The notes: generated from the letters alone by a model not told the origin. A stretch of DNA of 64,000 nt from Halioglobus maricola (GCF_009388985.1 NZ_CP036422.1:2618501-2682500); one strand, 5' to 3'. Positions 18,412-28,265 are shown, counted from the first letter of the stretch. A program made the numbers and translations.

Positions 18412-18861
18412 ATGTCTGATCCGGTATTCAAACTGCAGCTGCTCGCCCGGGCGGAACTGGCGCTAACGGAAATCTATGCCCGCCGCGCCGCCACTCGCAC
18501 AGGCTATCTGGCCTTCGCCCTGGTCTTGGCCCTACTTGGGTTGGGTATGCTCAATCTCGCAGGCTACCTGGCCCTGAGCACGAGTGTCAGCCCTGCGATG
18601 GCAGCCTTAATCATGGCCATCGCCAACGGGGTCATTGCTGCCTTGGTCATCTCGGCTAGTCGCAAAGCGGGCCCCTCTGAAGGCGAAGAGCGCATGGCCA
18701 GAGAGCTCCGTGAGTTGGCCTATCGTGAGGTAAGCGAAGATGTCGATGAAGTTAAAGCCCGGCTTGAACACCTCACTGGTGAAGTCACTGCGATAGGCGA
18801 AAGTGTCAACCGCGGTGCCAGTACCTTGAAATTCCTGATTGGCCTGCTGAAAAAGGGATAG
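18412..18861 (+). CDS. Phage-holin-family-like (DUF1469-type) membrane protein
   Basis: A 149-residue protein with two adjacent hydrophobic helices (about 32-54 and 60-82) in the middle and a long charged, coiled-coil-like C-terminal tail. This resembles the putative actinobacterial-type holin/DUF1469 family, which is usually chromosomal and not involved in lysis. A good ribosome site (TAGGAGAACATC) precedes the ATG. It lies between a tail-anchored small protein and a lipid kinase, which fits a role at the membrane. Confidence 0.7.
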   Translation: MSDPVFKLQLLARAELALTEIYARRAATRTGYLAFALVLALLGLGMLNLAGYLALSTSVSPAMAALIMAIANGVIAALVISASRKAGPSEGEERMARELRELAYREVSEDVDEVKARLEHLTGEVTAIGESVNRGASTLKFLIGLLKKG

Positions 18862-18868
18862 CGTTGAG

Positions 18869-19771
18869 ATGGGCAAGCGAAAACGCAAACAACAACCGGT
18901 ACTGGTGCTGCACCGAAAATCAGCGAACCGGCCTGAAGTAAAGGCCGCCGTGAAAGCAGTGCGTAGTCGAGGTATTGATCTCAAGGTACGCATTCCCTGG
19001 AACAAGAAGGACAAGCCCCGCGTAGTGCGTGAACTCATTGCCGCGGGTCACCAGCGCCTGATCGCCGGCGGCGGCGACGGCACGCTCAATGCCATCGCCG
19101 ACGCACTGGTGCGCCATGCAGAACACGACGAGTGTCCCACGATGGGCATCCTGCCGCTGGGCACCGCGAATGACCTGGCTCACGGCCTTGGCTTGCCCTG
19201 TGAAGATCTGGATTCCTGTCTCTACCTCGCCGCCACGGGCGATGCGAAGCCGATGGATCTGGGTATTATGAATGGCCGACACTTCATCAATGTAGCCAGC
19301 GGCGGCTTCGGAGCCCAGGTGACTGCGACGACGCCTCAAGACGTCAAACGTCATCTGGGTGGCGCAGCGTATACACTCAACGGATTGATCAAAATCTGGG
19401 AGATGAAGCCTTACCGAGGGTCTCTTCATCTTCCCGGCCAGGCACCCATTGAAGGGAGCATGGTATTGATGGCGGTCGGTAACAATCGCCTGGCAGGTGG
19501 TGGCTTTGAGGTCGCTCCGGCCGCAGATCCCGCAGACGGCCTCCTGGATCTCATGATATTGACCGATTCCGTGATCACCGAGCCCGGGCCCACCCTGGCC
19601 GAGCTCAAGGACCCGCTCAATCCCGCCAACACACGCCTGCGCTATGTGCAGGCACCCGCGTTCAGGATAGAGGCAGAGACCCCCGTCCATATTAATCTGG
19701 ATGGGGAGCCGGTTGTTTCAAAAGAACTGAACTTCTCTGTACTCGAGCACGCGCTTAACGTGGTGTATTAA
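18869..19771 (+). CDS. YegS-type lipid (diacylglycerol-like) kinase
   Basis: A 300-residue protein of the DAGK/YegS family. The nucleotide-binding signature GGGDGTLNAIADAL (about 69-82) and the second loop GTANDLAHGLGLP (about 101-113) are present, followed by the beta-rich C-terminal domain with VNVASGGFGAQ and the NLDGEPV end motif. Such kinases phosphorylate lipids such as diacylglycerol or phosphatidylglycerol at the inner membrane. It starts 8 bases after the holin-like gene. The lysine-rich N-terminus is slightly longer than usual. Confidence 0.88.
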   Translation: MGKRKRKQQPVLVLHRKSANRPEVKAAVKAVRSRGIDLKVRIPWNKKDKPRVVRELIAAGHQRLIAGGGDGTLNAIADALVRHAEHDECPTMGILPLGTANDLAHGLGLPCEDLDSCLYLAATGDAKPMDLGIMNGRHFINVASGGFGAQVTATTPQDVKRHLGGAAYTLNGLIKIWEMKPYRGSLHLPGQAPIEGSMVLMAVGNNRLAGGGFEVAPAADPADGLLDLMILTDSVITEPGPTLAELKDPLNPANTRLRYVQAPAFRIEAETPVHINLDGEPVVSKELNFSVLEHALNVVY

Positions 19772-19843
19772 GAGCAAAGCTCGGGAACCTGTCTACTGAT
19801 CGCAAGTGACAGGAACGGTATCGCGCTCCGAGCACAACAGCTC

Positions 19844-21067
19844 TCAGTAGTTCCACATCGTACCGTCTTCCAGACGTACCACTGGATGATAGCGGCGCTC
19901 GTAGCTGTAGCGCTGCGCCTCATTCTCATCGAAATCTACGCCTAGCCCCGGCGCATCGCTGATAAGAAATTGGCCGTCTTCGCAGCGGTGCTCAGAGGGA
20001 AACAGAGCATCGCACTCAGGGGTTCCCAGCACCAGATATTCCTGAATGCCAAAATTGGGAGCCCAGGCGTTGAGGTGGCCCTGGGCGGCCATTGAGATCG
20101 GGGAATGACTGGGTGCCCCATGGAAGCCTGTTCTAACGTGATGGATGGCGGCCAGCTCGACGATCCGTTTGGCGTGGGTAATGCCGCCAGCATAGGTAAC
20201 CGATACCCGGATAAAGTCGATGAGTTCCTGCTCGATCATATCCTTGCAGTCCCAGAGCGAATTGAACACCTCCCCTATCGCTATCGGAATTGTGGTGTGC
20301 TCCCTGATAAGCTTAAGAGCCATCTGATCCTCCGCGGGCGTTGGGTCTTCAAGCCAGAACAAATTGTACTTCTCAACTTCCCTGCCGAAGGCAGCGGCTT
20401 CCCGGGGGGTTAATCGATGATGGACATCGTGTAGAACCTTCAACTCCGGGCCGAAGCGATCTCGAATTTTCTCGAAAACATGCGGCATATACCTCAGGTA
20501 TTTTTCACTATCCCAGATCTCCTCATCTGGCAGCGTGCCGTATTGGGTAATGAAGTGTTTGCTATCGTCATTCTTGCCAGAGATTCCGTAGCCTCCGGCT
20601 GGCATTCCAGGGATGCCGCATTGCACCCGAACCGCCTTGTATCCCTGGGACTGGTAGTGCTCGATCGTATCGAGCAAGGCCTCCAGGTCTGATCCAGTGG
20701 CGTGAGCGTAAACCATAGCGCCATCGCGGCTTTTGCCACCAAACAACTGATAGGCTGGCAGGCCGGCCACTTTTCCCTTGATATCCCAAAGCGCCATATC
20801 AATCGCGCCAATCGCCGCCATCGAAATTGGCCCGCGTCTGAAGTAGGCACCGCGATAAAAGTACTGCCAGATATCCTCGCTGTTCATCGGATCCTTGCCA
20901 ATAAGACAGGGAATCAGATAGTCCGTCAGATATTGGGCTGGGAGGGTTTCGCGATTGTTGAGGGTGGCATCCCCGAGGCCGTAAACACCCTCATCGGTCA
21001 TGATCTTTAAGGTAACGTAGTTCTTGCCGGGGCCACCAACGAATACTTCAGCATGTGTAATTTTCAA
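19844..21067 (-). CDS. Mannonate/sugar-acid dehydratase, enolase superfamily (ManD/RspA-like)
   Basis: A 407-residue enolase-superfamily enzyme. It carries the ManD-like N-terminal domain (VFVGGPGKNYVTLKI) and the barrel metal ligands in LHDVHHRL, WLEDPTPAED and IAIGEVFNS, with a later GFHGAPSHSPISMA segment characteristic of the RspA/ManD group. These enzymes dehydrate aldonic acids such as D-mannonate or D-gluconate to 2-keto-3-deoxy acids, though some members have very low activity. It is the last gene of the sugar-acid operon, 34 bases after the semialdehyde dehydrogenase. The substrate stereochemistry cannot be predicted by eye. Confidence 0.88.
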   Translation of the reverse strand: MKITHAEVFVGGPGKNYVTLKIMTDEGVYGLGDATLNNRETLPAQYLTDYLIPCLIGKDPMNSEDIWQYFYRGAYFRRGPISMAAIGAIDMALWDIKGKVAGLPAYQLFGGKSRDGAMVYAHATGSDLEALLDTIEHYQSQGYKAVRVQCGIPGMPAGGYGISGKNDDSKHFITQYGTLPDEEIWDSEKYLRYMPHVFEKIRDRFGPELKVLHDVHHRLTPREAAAFGREVEKYNLFWLEDPTPAEDQMALKLIREHTTIPIAIGEVFNSLWDCKDMIEQELIDFIRVSVTYAGGITHAKRIVELAAIHHVRTGFHGAPSHSPISMAAQGHLNAWAPNFGIQEYLVLGTPECDALFPSEHRCEDGQFLISDAPGLGVDFDENEAQRYSYERRYHPVVRLEDGTMWNY

Positions 21068-21101
21068 AATAGTTTTCCTGTTCCAGTCGCCACAAAGGCA
21101 A

Positions 21102-22670
21102 TCAATATGAACCGTCTACAAGTCGTCTTAAACCAGTGTTGCCATCCCGCAGCTCAGCGGACAGCAAAGATGCCGGCATATCCTGATAGCTAACCGGCCT
21201 TAAAAAACGGTAAATCGCAGCGCTGCCCACCGACGTAGTGCGGCTATCTGATGTCGCGGGGAATGGCCCGCCATGAACCATCGCGTGACAAACCTCCACA
21301 CCAGTTGGATAACCATTGCAGAGCACCCTGCCCACCTTGCGCTCCAGCACGGTAAGCAGCTTTCTGGCGATATCAGTATCATCATCATGCAATTGCAGAG
21401 TGGCCGTCAGCTGTCCTTCCAGAGACTCCGCCACGGCAACGAGCTCCTCTGTTGATTCACATTGAACGACAAGTGACGCCGCACCAAAAACTTCATCTTG
21501 CATACTCGCGTCTTCGAGAAACTGTTTTGCAGTAGACATGAATAGATTCGCCTGACATCCGTTTGGGGAATCTGCTTCCGCTCCCTGTGAAAGCAGTTCC
21601 ACTGCGGGATTTCCGACCATGTTTGCAACGCTGTTCTCATAGGCTCGATGAATACCTTCGGTCAGCATAGTCTGCGCCGGCACGCCGGAGAGGTCCGCAG
21701 AAGCTGCACTGATAAATTCATTGAGCGCTTCGCTCGCCAGCCCTACAACGAGGCCAGGGTTGGTGCAAAACTGCCCTGCCCCCAGCGTCAATGAACTCAC
21801 AAATCCAGAAGCCAGCTCCTCCCCGCTGTTTTCAAGAGCATTGGGCAGCAGGAACACAGGGTTAATACTGCTCATTTCTGCATAGACTGGAATGGGCTCC
21901 GACCGTCTTGCAGCGACATTCATTAGCGCCAGACCTGCTGCTCTCGACCCCGTGAAGCCAACGGCTTTTATGGCTGCGTCCGCTACCAATGCTTTTCCTA
22001 TTTCAATTCCACTGTCAAAGAGCAGCGAAAATACACCCGCGGGGATATTGCTTCTGCTCGCGGCACAGTGAATTGCTTTTGCTACGAGCTCACTGGTACC
22101 GGGATGCGCTGGATGCGCCTTGACGACAACCGGGCATCCCGCAGCCAAGGCAGACGCGGTATCGCCACCGGCCACCGAGAACGCCAGCGGAAAATTGCTG
22201 GCACCAAATACCGCTACGGGGCCCAGTGGAATGTGGCGAAGACGAATGTCAGACCGAGGCAATGGCGTTCTATCGGGCAGCGCAGGGTCAATTCTCGCAT
22301 CCACCCAGTGGCCTGCGCGTACCACACTGGCAAACAGCCTCAACTGGCCGACCGTTCGACCGCGCTCACCTTCGATACGTATCCGTGGCAGGCCACTTTC
22401 AGCCACGGCCCTGTCAACAAGCGCATCACCCAACGCGAGAATTTCTTCGGCAATGCACTCGAGAAAGCACGCCCGCTGCTCCAACGGAATATTTCGATAC
22501 TCATCAAAAGCGACAGATGCAAGGCTACAAGCCTCGCGGACATTGTCCTCATTCGCACACGCAAATGACGGCTCGAGCGTTTCCCCGCTCGCCGGGTTCT
22601 GTGCGTAAAACGCTGTGCCACTCCCTGCAATACAGCGCCCGCCTATGACCATCTCACCGCAAATATTCAC
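21102..22670 (-). CDS. 2-oxoglutarate semialdehyde (2,5-dioxovalerate) dehydrogenase
   Basis: A 522-residue aldehyde dehydrogenase of the NADP-using KGSADH type. Typical features are [40 protein letters not shown] (cofactor site), [12 protein letters not shown] and the catalytic Cys in [11 protein letters not shown]. It would oxidise 2-oxoglutarate semialdehyde to 2-oxoglutarate, the last step in oxidative pathways for hexaric, pentonic or hydroxyproline-derived acids. Position 28 bases behind the symporter and ahead of a sugar-acid dehydratase supports a sugar-acid route feeding the TCA cycle. Confidence 0.88.
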   Translation of the reverse strand: MNICGEMVIGGRCIAGSGTAFYAQNPASGETLEPSFACANEDNVREACSLASVAFDEYRNIPLEQRACFLECIAEEILALGDALVDRAVAESGLPRIRIEGERGRTVGQLRLFASVVRAGHWVDARIDPALPDRTPLPRSDIRLRHIPLGPVAVFGASNFPLAFSVAGGDTASALAAGCPVVVKAHPAHPGTSELVAKAIHCAASRSNIPAGVFSLLFDSGIEIGKALVADAAIKAVGFTGSRAAGLALMNVAARRSEPIPVYAEMSSINPVFLLPNALENSGEELASGFVSSLTLGAGQFCTNPGLVVGLASEALNEFISAASADLSGVPAQTMLTEGIHRAYENSVANMVGNPAVELLSQGAEADSPNGCQANLFMSTAKQFLEDASMQDEVFGAASLVVQCESTEELVAVAESLEGQLTATLQLHDDDTDIARKLLTVLERKVGRVLCNGYPTGVEVCHAMVHGGPFPATSDSRTTSVGSAAIYRFLRPVSYQDMPASLLSAELRDGNTGLRRLVDGSY

Positions 22671-22698
22671 TTCAACTACTCCTGTTAGTAACTTTCTT

Positions 22699-24504
22699 TC
22701 ACACTCGGACCGGGTTGCTTATGTCAGCACCATCGTCGACATCATCCTCATCGCTGTCATGCCCTTCTGGGACGTCAGTTGTCGCAGAGAAGAGCGCAAA
22801 GCCGACGAGAAAAACCAATGCGCCACATGCCAGAAACACGAGCCTGCCCCACAGTGGATTTGGCATCGCCATCAAGGCCATTACCAGGATTCCCGCTATA
22901 GCGACCATACGGCCCAACAAGATGCGCTGGCGGTTATCCAGGTGGGCATGGTCTCGTTCCTCTTTCACCAGCGGCGTATGGATATTGGTAAAGAAGCGCT
23001 CTACCGCTTCACTTCGTTCCGCGGGCAACTCTTTATAGAACAGCGTCGTCAAACAAAAGAAGCCTCCGGTGATAACAATGTGACTGAACAGACTGATCGT
23101 GACTGTAAGGTCGGTCCACTCGCGCCGCGTGAATTCAGTGCTCAGACCCAGCAGCTGCTGCACATGCGCAGGCTCCAGGACTGCAGCGATGAAATAGGAA
23201 ACGATAGCGCCGACCATGATCGTCGCCCAGGCAGCCCAGTCGGGAGTCTTGCGAATAAAGAAGCCCAGGAAGCTCGGGATCATTTGCGGGAATCCCAGCA
23301 GCGCACTCATATATAACATCGCATCAAACAGGCTCAGTTCCTTCAGCGAGTTCAAGAACAACGCCAGCGAAATAATGATCGCTCCAAAGCAGATCGTCGC
23401 CACGCGAGAGACAATCATCAGTCGACTTTCTGAGATGTTCGGAACCAGTACCGGCTGCACAAAGTTTTTAACAAATATGCCCGCATTACGATTCAATCCA
23501 GAATCGATAGAGCTCATGGTCGCAGCAAACATCGCTGCCACTAACAGGCCGATCATACCGACCGGCATATAGATCTCGACGAAGGCGAGATAGGCTGCAT
23601 CTGCATATTTCGCGCCGAGCTCAGGATGCATGGCACTGATATCTATGCCCGAACCCGCCATAAACCACGAAGGAATGAACCAGATAATGGGCCCAAGCGT
23701 CATCAGCAGACACGCCAACAACGCGCCTTTACGCGCATTGTTTGAATCCTTGGCGGTGAGGTATCGGTAGGAGTAAAGGATGTTATTGGTCAATCCAATT
23801 TGCTTGAGGAAAATACTAAACGCCCAGACATAGATGATGGCCATGTAGTTCATATCTGATCCGGCGACGAAATCACCCGGGAATTTTTCGACGATTGGCA
23901 TGAAACCGCCCGCCTCGTAGATCCCCACAGCAGCGCAAGCCACGGTGACAGCCACAATCACAATCATCTGCATAAAGTCCGATGCAATCACAGCCCAGGC
24001 ACCACCGGTCACTGACATAATCAGTACCACGAGGCCGGTGGCTATGATCGTGACCTCCATGCTGTAGTCAAAAATAGTAGAGGTAACAATTGCCAACCCA
24101 TTTAGCGCGATACTTGCGCTAATCATGGTGGTGAACATATTGACCCACGCAAAGGCCTGCTCATTAGTCTTACCAAACCTCAGGCGCAAGGCCTCAACCA
24201 CCGTGACCACCCGCATCTGTCGAAAGCGTGGCGCGAAGTACAGGTAATTCAAAAAGAACCCGATAGCGTTACCTACAAAAATAAAAGCCACCGCGATGCC
24301 GTCCGTGTAAGCCTTGCCAGCAGCCCCTGTGAATGTCCACGAAGAGAACTGGGTCATAAAGGCGGAGGCACCCACCATCCACCAGAGGACGTTTCCCCCG
24401 CCCCGGAAATAGTCGCTGGTATTACTCGTGAGATTTCTGAATGCCCAGCCAATGGCGATCAGGAATACGAAATAAATCAGCACAACCGCCGTATTCAAAT
24501 CCAT
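22699..24504 (-). CDS. Sodium/solute symporter (SSS family)
   Basis: A 601-residue integral membrane protein with about 13-14 hydrophobic helices and the SSS-family signatures: the first helix [19 protein letters not shown], a [40 protein letters not shown] segment around helix 2 (Na+ site) and [21 protein letters not shown] near helix 8. It should import a solute with Na+; the neighbouring dehydratase and semialdehyde dehydrogenase suggest a sugar acid. The C-terminus is acidic. It starts 36 bases downstream of the GntR regulator. Confidence 0.9.
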   Translation of the reverse strand: MDLNTAVVLIYFVFLIAIGWAFRNLTSNTSDYFRGGGNVLWWMVGASAFMTQFSSWTFTGAAGKAYTDGIAVAFIFVGNAIGFFLNYLYFAPRFRQMRVVTVVEALRLRFGKTNEQAFAWVNMFTTMISASIALNGLAIVTSTIFDYSMEVTIIATGLVVLIMSVTGGAWAVIASDFMQMIVIVAVTVACAAVGIYEAGGFMPIVEKFPGDFVAGSDMNYMAIIYVWAFSIFLKQIGLTNNILYSYRYLTAKDSNNARKGALLACLLMTLGPIIWFIPSWFMAGSGIDISAMHPELGAKYADAAYLAFVEIYMPVGMIGLLVAAMFAATMSSIDSGLNRNAGIFVKNFVQPVLVPNISESRLMIVSRVATICFGAIIISLALFLNSLKELSLFDAMLYMSALLGFPQMIPSFLGFFIRKTPDWAAWATIMVGAIVSYFIAAVLEPAHVQQLLGLSTEFTRREWTDLTVTISLFSHIVITGGFFCLTTLFYKELPAERSEAVERFFTNIHTPLVKEERDHAHLDNRQRILLGRMVAIAGILVMALMAMPNPLWGRLVFLACGALVFLVGFALFSATTDVPEGHDSDEDDVDDGADISNPVRV

Positions 24505-24540
24505 AACAACTTCTCTTATCCGGGTGCGCTATTAGCGGTG

Positions 24541-25329
24541 CTAATCAATTTTTCGCTTGTTGCGGGTTTTGCGGCTTAATGCCACCAGTTCGTTCAGATC
24601 TTCAATCGTCTTAATCAATTGCGGATGTTTCGATATCACCGAAATTTCATCGTCTATCCCGCCAATATGGCTCTGCAGTGTCTTACCAGCCACATCCGGG
24701 TTCTGAGCCACGATGGCATCGACAATTTTCCTATGCTCGCTGACCACAGCTTCACTGCGTTTTACACCGAACAAACGTTTCAAGTGACGCACTCTATCGA
24801 GCTCGGCTTTGGCAGCATTCAGCGTATCCCAGGCACTGTTCAAACCTGCAAGTTCAAACAGTTTGCGATGGAACTTCTCGTCGAGGGCGAAGAAATTGGC
24901 ATAGCTCTCTTCATGCATTGCGCTTTCTTGCTCATCGACTATTGCCCGCAGTTCCTCAGCACCTGCTGGATCTACTCCCATCAGGGCAAGTCGTTTCACA
25001 CAGCCTGATTCCAGCTGCTGGCGCACAAAGCAATCCTGCAAGTAGCGATCAATATTGATCGGGGTCACGTAGCTTCCGCTTTTGGGAACGACTTCGACCA
25101 ATCCTTCTCGGGTGAGTCTGATGATGGCTTCGCGCACTGGCGTCTTGCTCGCATCGAGAAGGACAGCCACGTCTTTCTCTACCAGCGGCATCTCCGGCGG
25201 CAGAGACAAATCGATTATGCGTGCCCGCAGCAACTTGTAGATCCTGGCGACCAGGCTCGCCTCGTCACACAAATCGTCCTTGCGCAGTACCTCACCGAGG
25301 GGTTTGATCTCGAATTCCAGCTTTTTCAT
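24541..25329 (-). CDS. GntR-family (FCD) transcriptional regulator
   Basis: A 262-residue regulator with a winged helix-turn-helix (about 24-92, LLRARIIDLSLPPEMPLVEKDVA..TPVREAIIRLTREGLVEVVPKSGSYV) and an all-helical FCD effector domain (about 105-235) with the metal-ligand pattern of Asp/His residues (ALDEKFHRKLF, SEHRKIVDAI, LQSHI). FCD members usually bind a sugar acid or carboxylate and repress the adjacent catabolic operon. It is the first gene of the operon it probably controls, and a perfect palindrome lies 8 bases upstream of its start codon. Confidence 0.9.
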   Translation of the reverse strand: MKKLEFEIKPLGEVLRKDDLCDEASLVARIYKLLRARIIDLSLPPEMPLVEKDVAVLLDASKTPVREAIIRLTREGLVEVVPKSGSYVTPINIDRYLQDCFVRQQLESGCVKRLALMGVDPAGAEELRAIVDEQESAMHEESYANFFALDEKFHRKLFELAGLNSAWDTLNAAKAELDRVRHLKRLFGVKRSEAVVSEHRKIVDAIVAQNPDVAGKTLQSHIGGIDDEISVISKHPQLIKTIEDLNELVALSRKTRNKRKID

Positions 25330-25337
25330 TGCTACAT

Positions 25338-25353
25338 ATCTAATATATTAGAT
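25338..25353. promoter_or_regulatory. Perfect 16-bp palindrome, likely GntR operator
   Basis: ATCTAATA is followed directly by TATTAGAT, giving a perfect, gapless inverted repeat 8 bases upstream of the GntR start and 80 bases from the divergent RraA-like gene. It is well placed to control both directions. The assignment to the adjacent regulator is inference. Confidence 0.6.
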
Positions 25354-25433
25354 TTGCATTCTAGCCATCTATTGAGAGAAAATACAGCCCTCACAACAAA
25401 CACCTCTACCCAGCGACCACTGGAACCCTGTCT

Positions 25434-26132
25434 ATGAACTCAGATACACACGCCATTTTGAAAGCAACAAGCACCGCCTCGATCGCTACGATGCTCTACA
25501 AGCGCGGGCTCAGAGGGCAATACATTCAAGGGGTAGCGCGCCTGAACCCGGCAGCACAGAGAATGGTTGGGCCGGTATATACCCTGCGCTATATCCCAGC
25601 GAGGGAAGATCTGAACCCCATCACCGTATTTCAGGATACGAACCACCCCCAGCGCCGGGCGGTGGAGGAAATACCCAGCGGTCACGTGCTGGTGATGGAC
25701 TGTCGTCAGGATGCCAGCGCCGCGTCGGCCGGCTCGATTCTCGCCACGCGCCTGGAAATTCGCGGCTGTGCCGGGATTGTTACGGATGGAGGCCTGCGTG
25801 ATGCAGAAGAGATCGCGCAGCTAGACATGCCTTCCTTCTGCACCAAGCCGTCAGCGCCCACCAACCTGACCAAACATCAGGCGATGGACCTCGATGTACC
25901 CATCGGCTGTGGCGGCGTAGCGGTTTTCCCCGGCGACATCGCTGTCGGCGACGGGGATGGCGTGATCATCATTCCCGCACATCTGGCTGACGAAATCGCA
26001 CAAGAAGCCAAGGGCATGGAAAAATACGAAGCCTGGGTGATCGAACAGGTGAAATCGGGCAGGCCCATTATTGGGCTCTACCCTATGAACGAAGATACCC
26101 GGGCTGAATTCGAGGCCTATCTCGACGAATAG
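25434..26132 (+). CDS. RraA-like aldolase/dehydratase family protein
   Basis: A 232-residue member of the RraA/demethylmenaquinone-methyltransferase-like fold. The Mg-binding and substrate motifs are visible: an SAGSILATRLEIRGCAGIVTDGGLRDAEEI stretch with Gly-Asp-Arg-type ligand positions, and VFPGDIAVGDGDGVIIIP. Members include 4-hydroxy-4-methyl-2-oxoglutarate aldolases and sugar-acid dehydratase-like enzymes. Here it is divergent from the regulator of a sugar-acid operon, so it likely contributes a step between the keto-deoxy acid and the semialdehyde. It is not likely to act as the RNase E inhibitor RraA. The exact reaction is not shown. Confidence 0.83.
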   Translation: MNSDTHAILKATSTASIATMLYKRGLRGQYIQGVARLNPAAQRMVGPVYTLRYIPAREDLNPITVFQDTNHPQRRAVEEIPSGHVLVMDCRQDASAASAGSILATRLEIRGCAGIVTDGGLRDAEEIAQLDMPSFCTKPSAPTNLTKHQAMDLDVPIGCGGVAVFPGDIAVGDGDGVIIIPAHLADEIAQEAKGMEKYEAWVIEQVKSGRPIIGLYPMNEDTRAEFEAYLDE

Positions 26133-26167
26133 ATACGCTGGCAGGAAACGTCATTGTCTATGAAAGA

Positions 26168-27427
26168 CTAGTTCCAAACCTGGCCATAGAATCGAACCAG
26201 ATTCTCACCAAGAAAGCCGGCGATCTCCGTTTCTGTCCAACCATAGGTCTCTTCCAAAACGCGGGCAACAGCCCACATTTCGCTGGGCTTACCCATATGC
26301 GAAGGCGTCGCATAGCCGCTTTCCACCGGAAAATCTTTTGGATTGCGCAATATCCAATGCAGCGTACCTGCATAATTCCACACATAATCCGAACCAGCAC
26401 AGACATGTTCCGGCCCCGTCAGATTACGAACGTACTCAGCGTGTTTGGCAATGCTGAAAGCTGAGGCGTCGCCACCAGCGTTCAGGAAACCACCAATGAA
26501 GTTCACACAGATAACGCCACCGGTCGACGCGACGGCCTTGATGGCTTCGTCTGATGCGTTGCGGTCAATCGGCTGTAAGGTCGCCACATTTGAGTGTGAC
26601 AACATGATCGGCTTGGTGCTCGCGGCAGCACCTTCGATACAAGTCTGGTTCGAAGAGTGTGAGCAATCAAAAGCTATACCCTAACGGTTCATTTCCCTGA
26701 TAACAGCGAAGCCCGCCTCGTGAACACCCTGATCGGTGCCATCGGAGTTTGAGACTCCTCCATCGGCATAGGGGGTATCAACATTATAGGTAGCCATAAT
26801 CTGGCGCACACCAAGATCATAAGCCTTGTGTAAATTGCTTATCGCTTCCTTTTCATCACCACTCTGACTGAGCGGCATCATGCCCTGGTAGTTGTGAAAC
26901 ACGCCCAACTTGCCACTTTTCTTGGCCTTGTAGAAATCATCAACCGTACGCACTTGCATGTACTTGTCACTACGTTCGGCCCAGTACTTGTTGGTATCCT
27001 CAAGTCGTTTGAATACCACATCAGGAGTATCTTCCGCATTGGCGTTGGTGACCGTCCAGGACGCGACATTATATTGATGCTCGACTGAATGAGCGGTGCC
27101 GACCTCATACATTTCACTACTGAAACCTGCTGGAAAACCCGGAGCGCCCACGGCCAGTGAATCGACGATCATGGTGTCGCGAAAACGATACTTTATACAG
27201 TCGTCCTGCTGCATCTGCGCTTCACTGCGAGGGTTAGCGACCTCTACCAGAAATTGCACATACTCATCGAAATATTGTTCTTCCGTAGGGCGAGGTCGCA
27301 TCTCAAATTGTGGAGAGACGATCATCGCCGAGGGCTCACTTTTTGTGCAGGGATCAGCTGCACTGGCTATTGCAGGCAACAGAAAAATCAGAATCGCTGC
27401 ATGAAAGAACACGTTTTTAGTCATCAC
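26168..27427 (-). pseudogene. M19 (membrane-dipeptidase-like) peptidase gene interrupted by an in-frame amber codon
   Basis: The frame runs from ATG 27427 through a signal peptide to an amber codon at 26681-26683, then stays open in the same frame to 26168. Joined, it gives about 419 residues, a normal length for an M19 dipeptidase. The stop falls inside the conserved REMNRxGIAFDCSH segment, where family members usually have Leu; TTG to TAG is a single change. Around it, SHSN and GSDYVW match the family. The early HxD metal motif is absent (VDSLAVGA) and the metal Glu position reads YQG, so even the intact protein would be an atypical member. It may be a nonsense pseudogene or a sequence error. 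Confidence 0.8.
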
Positions 27428-27499
27428 AGGACCTCTCCGAATTTCAGGACCCGAATAGCCTAATACAAAATTTTTGTGCGTGCGAACTCAGCCACTCAT

Positions 27500-28156
27500 T
27501 CACCCCTGCAGGTGACCCGTCTTAACGTAAATCACGCACCCTTGCTCGCTAAAAGGGCTGTGAACGCTACCCGGAGGGTTACGTAGCCAGGTTCCTGCGG
27601 GATAAGCACCCTCTTCATCTTCAAAAACGCCGGAAATCACGAAGATTTCTTCCCCTCCAGGATGCCGGTGTTCGACAAACCGACAACCGGGCTCCCATTT
27701 CACCAATGCCACGTGCTCTGCACCAAACTCATGCAGCGGCATCACCGACAAACCTGCGGCGGCCCCAGGACGCCAGGCGGTCTGTTTGGTATCAATCCGC
27801 ACAAAATCCTGGTCCGCAGGATCAAACTGCTGCAGCTTGACAAGGATGACCGCTCCGTCTCTGGAAAAAGGTTTGTGCGAAGACCCCACCGGATTGCGGA
27901 CATACATACCTGTTGGAAAGTCGCCCATCTCGTCAGAAAACACACCATCCAGTACGAGAAATTCTTCCCCTCCCCCGTGAGTGTGGGCATCGAAATAGGA
28001 GCCCGGCGCGTAGCGGACGATCGTCGTGGCGCGGGCCACCTCGCCGCCATCACGTTCGAGCATACGTCGCTCTACCCCCGCCAATGGCGATGCCACCCAG
28101 GGCAATTGATTGGAGTCCACGACTGCGCGTTGAGCAAGGTCGGCGTGTATCTGCAT
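27500..28156 (-). CDS. Double ChrR-type cupin protein
   Basis: A 218-residue protein made of two consecutive cupin domains of the ChrR cupin type. The motifs repeat: PGSYFDAHTHGGGEEFLVLDG..FPTGMYVRNPVGSSHKPFS and PGCRFVEHRHPGGEEIFVISG..YPAGTWLRNPPGSVHSPFS, each with three metal-type His residues and a Glu. It has no anti-sigma domain, so it is a stand-alone cupin. The start is placed at ATG 28156 (AAAGGA upstream) because the longer frame to 28357 overlaps the divergent MFS gene. The substrate is unknown; ChrR-like cupins bind zinc. Confidence 0.82.
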   Translation of the reverse strand: MQIHADLAQRAVVDSNQLPWVASPLAGVERRMLERDGGEVARATTIVRYAPGSYFDAHTHGGGEEFLVLDGVFSDEMGDFPTGMYVRNPVGSSHKPFSRDGAVILVKLQQFDPADQDFVRIDTKQTAWRPGAAAGLSVMPLHEFGAEHVALVKWEPGCRFVEHRHPGGEEIFVISGVFEDEEGAYPAGTWLRNPPGSVHSPFSEQGCVIYVKTGHLQG

Positions 28157-28265
28157 CCGTCTAGATCCTTTCGTTGTCACTGCTAGCATGCGCAAAGTAA
28201 GGTTTACGAGCAAGACTAAACCATGGATCTTCGCTGCCTGTAGCGGATAGCAGCACGCTTCGTCC

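Noticed and set aside
18920..19690. Long minus-strand frame of 256 codons opposite the YegS-type kinase gene
   Set aside because: Shadow of a recognisable kinase; composition and absence of motifs argue against coding.
22068..22648. Several plus-strand open frames opposite the semialdehyde dehydrogenase gene
   Set aside because: They are antisense shadows, rich in Arg/Ser/Pro, with no motifs.
26681..26683. UAG as a pyrrolysine or programmed readthrough codon
   Set aside because: No sign of pyrrolysine genes or readthrough context in the window, and the residue expected from the family is Leu; a point mutation is simpler.
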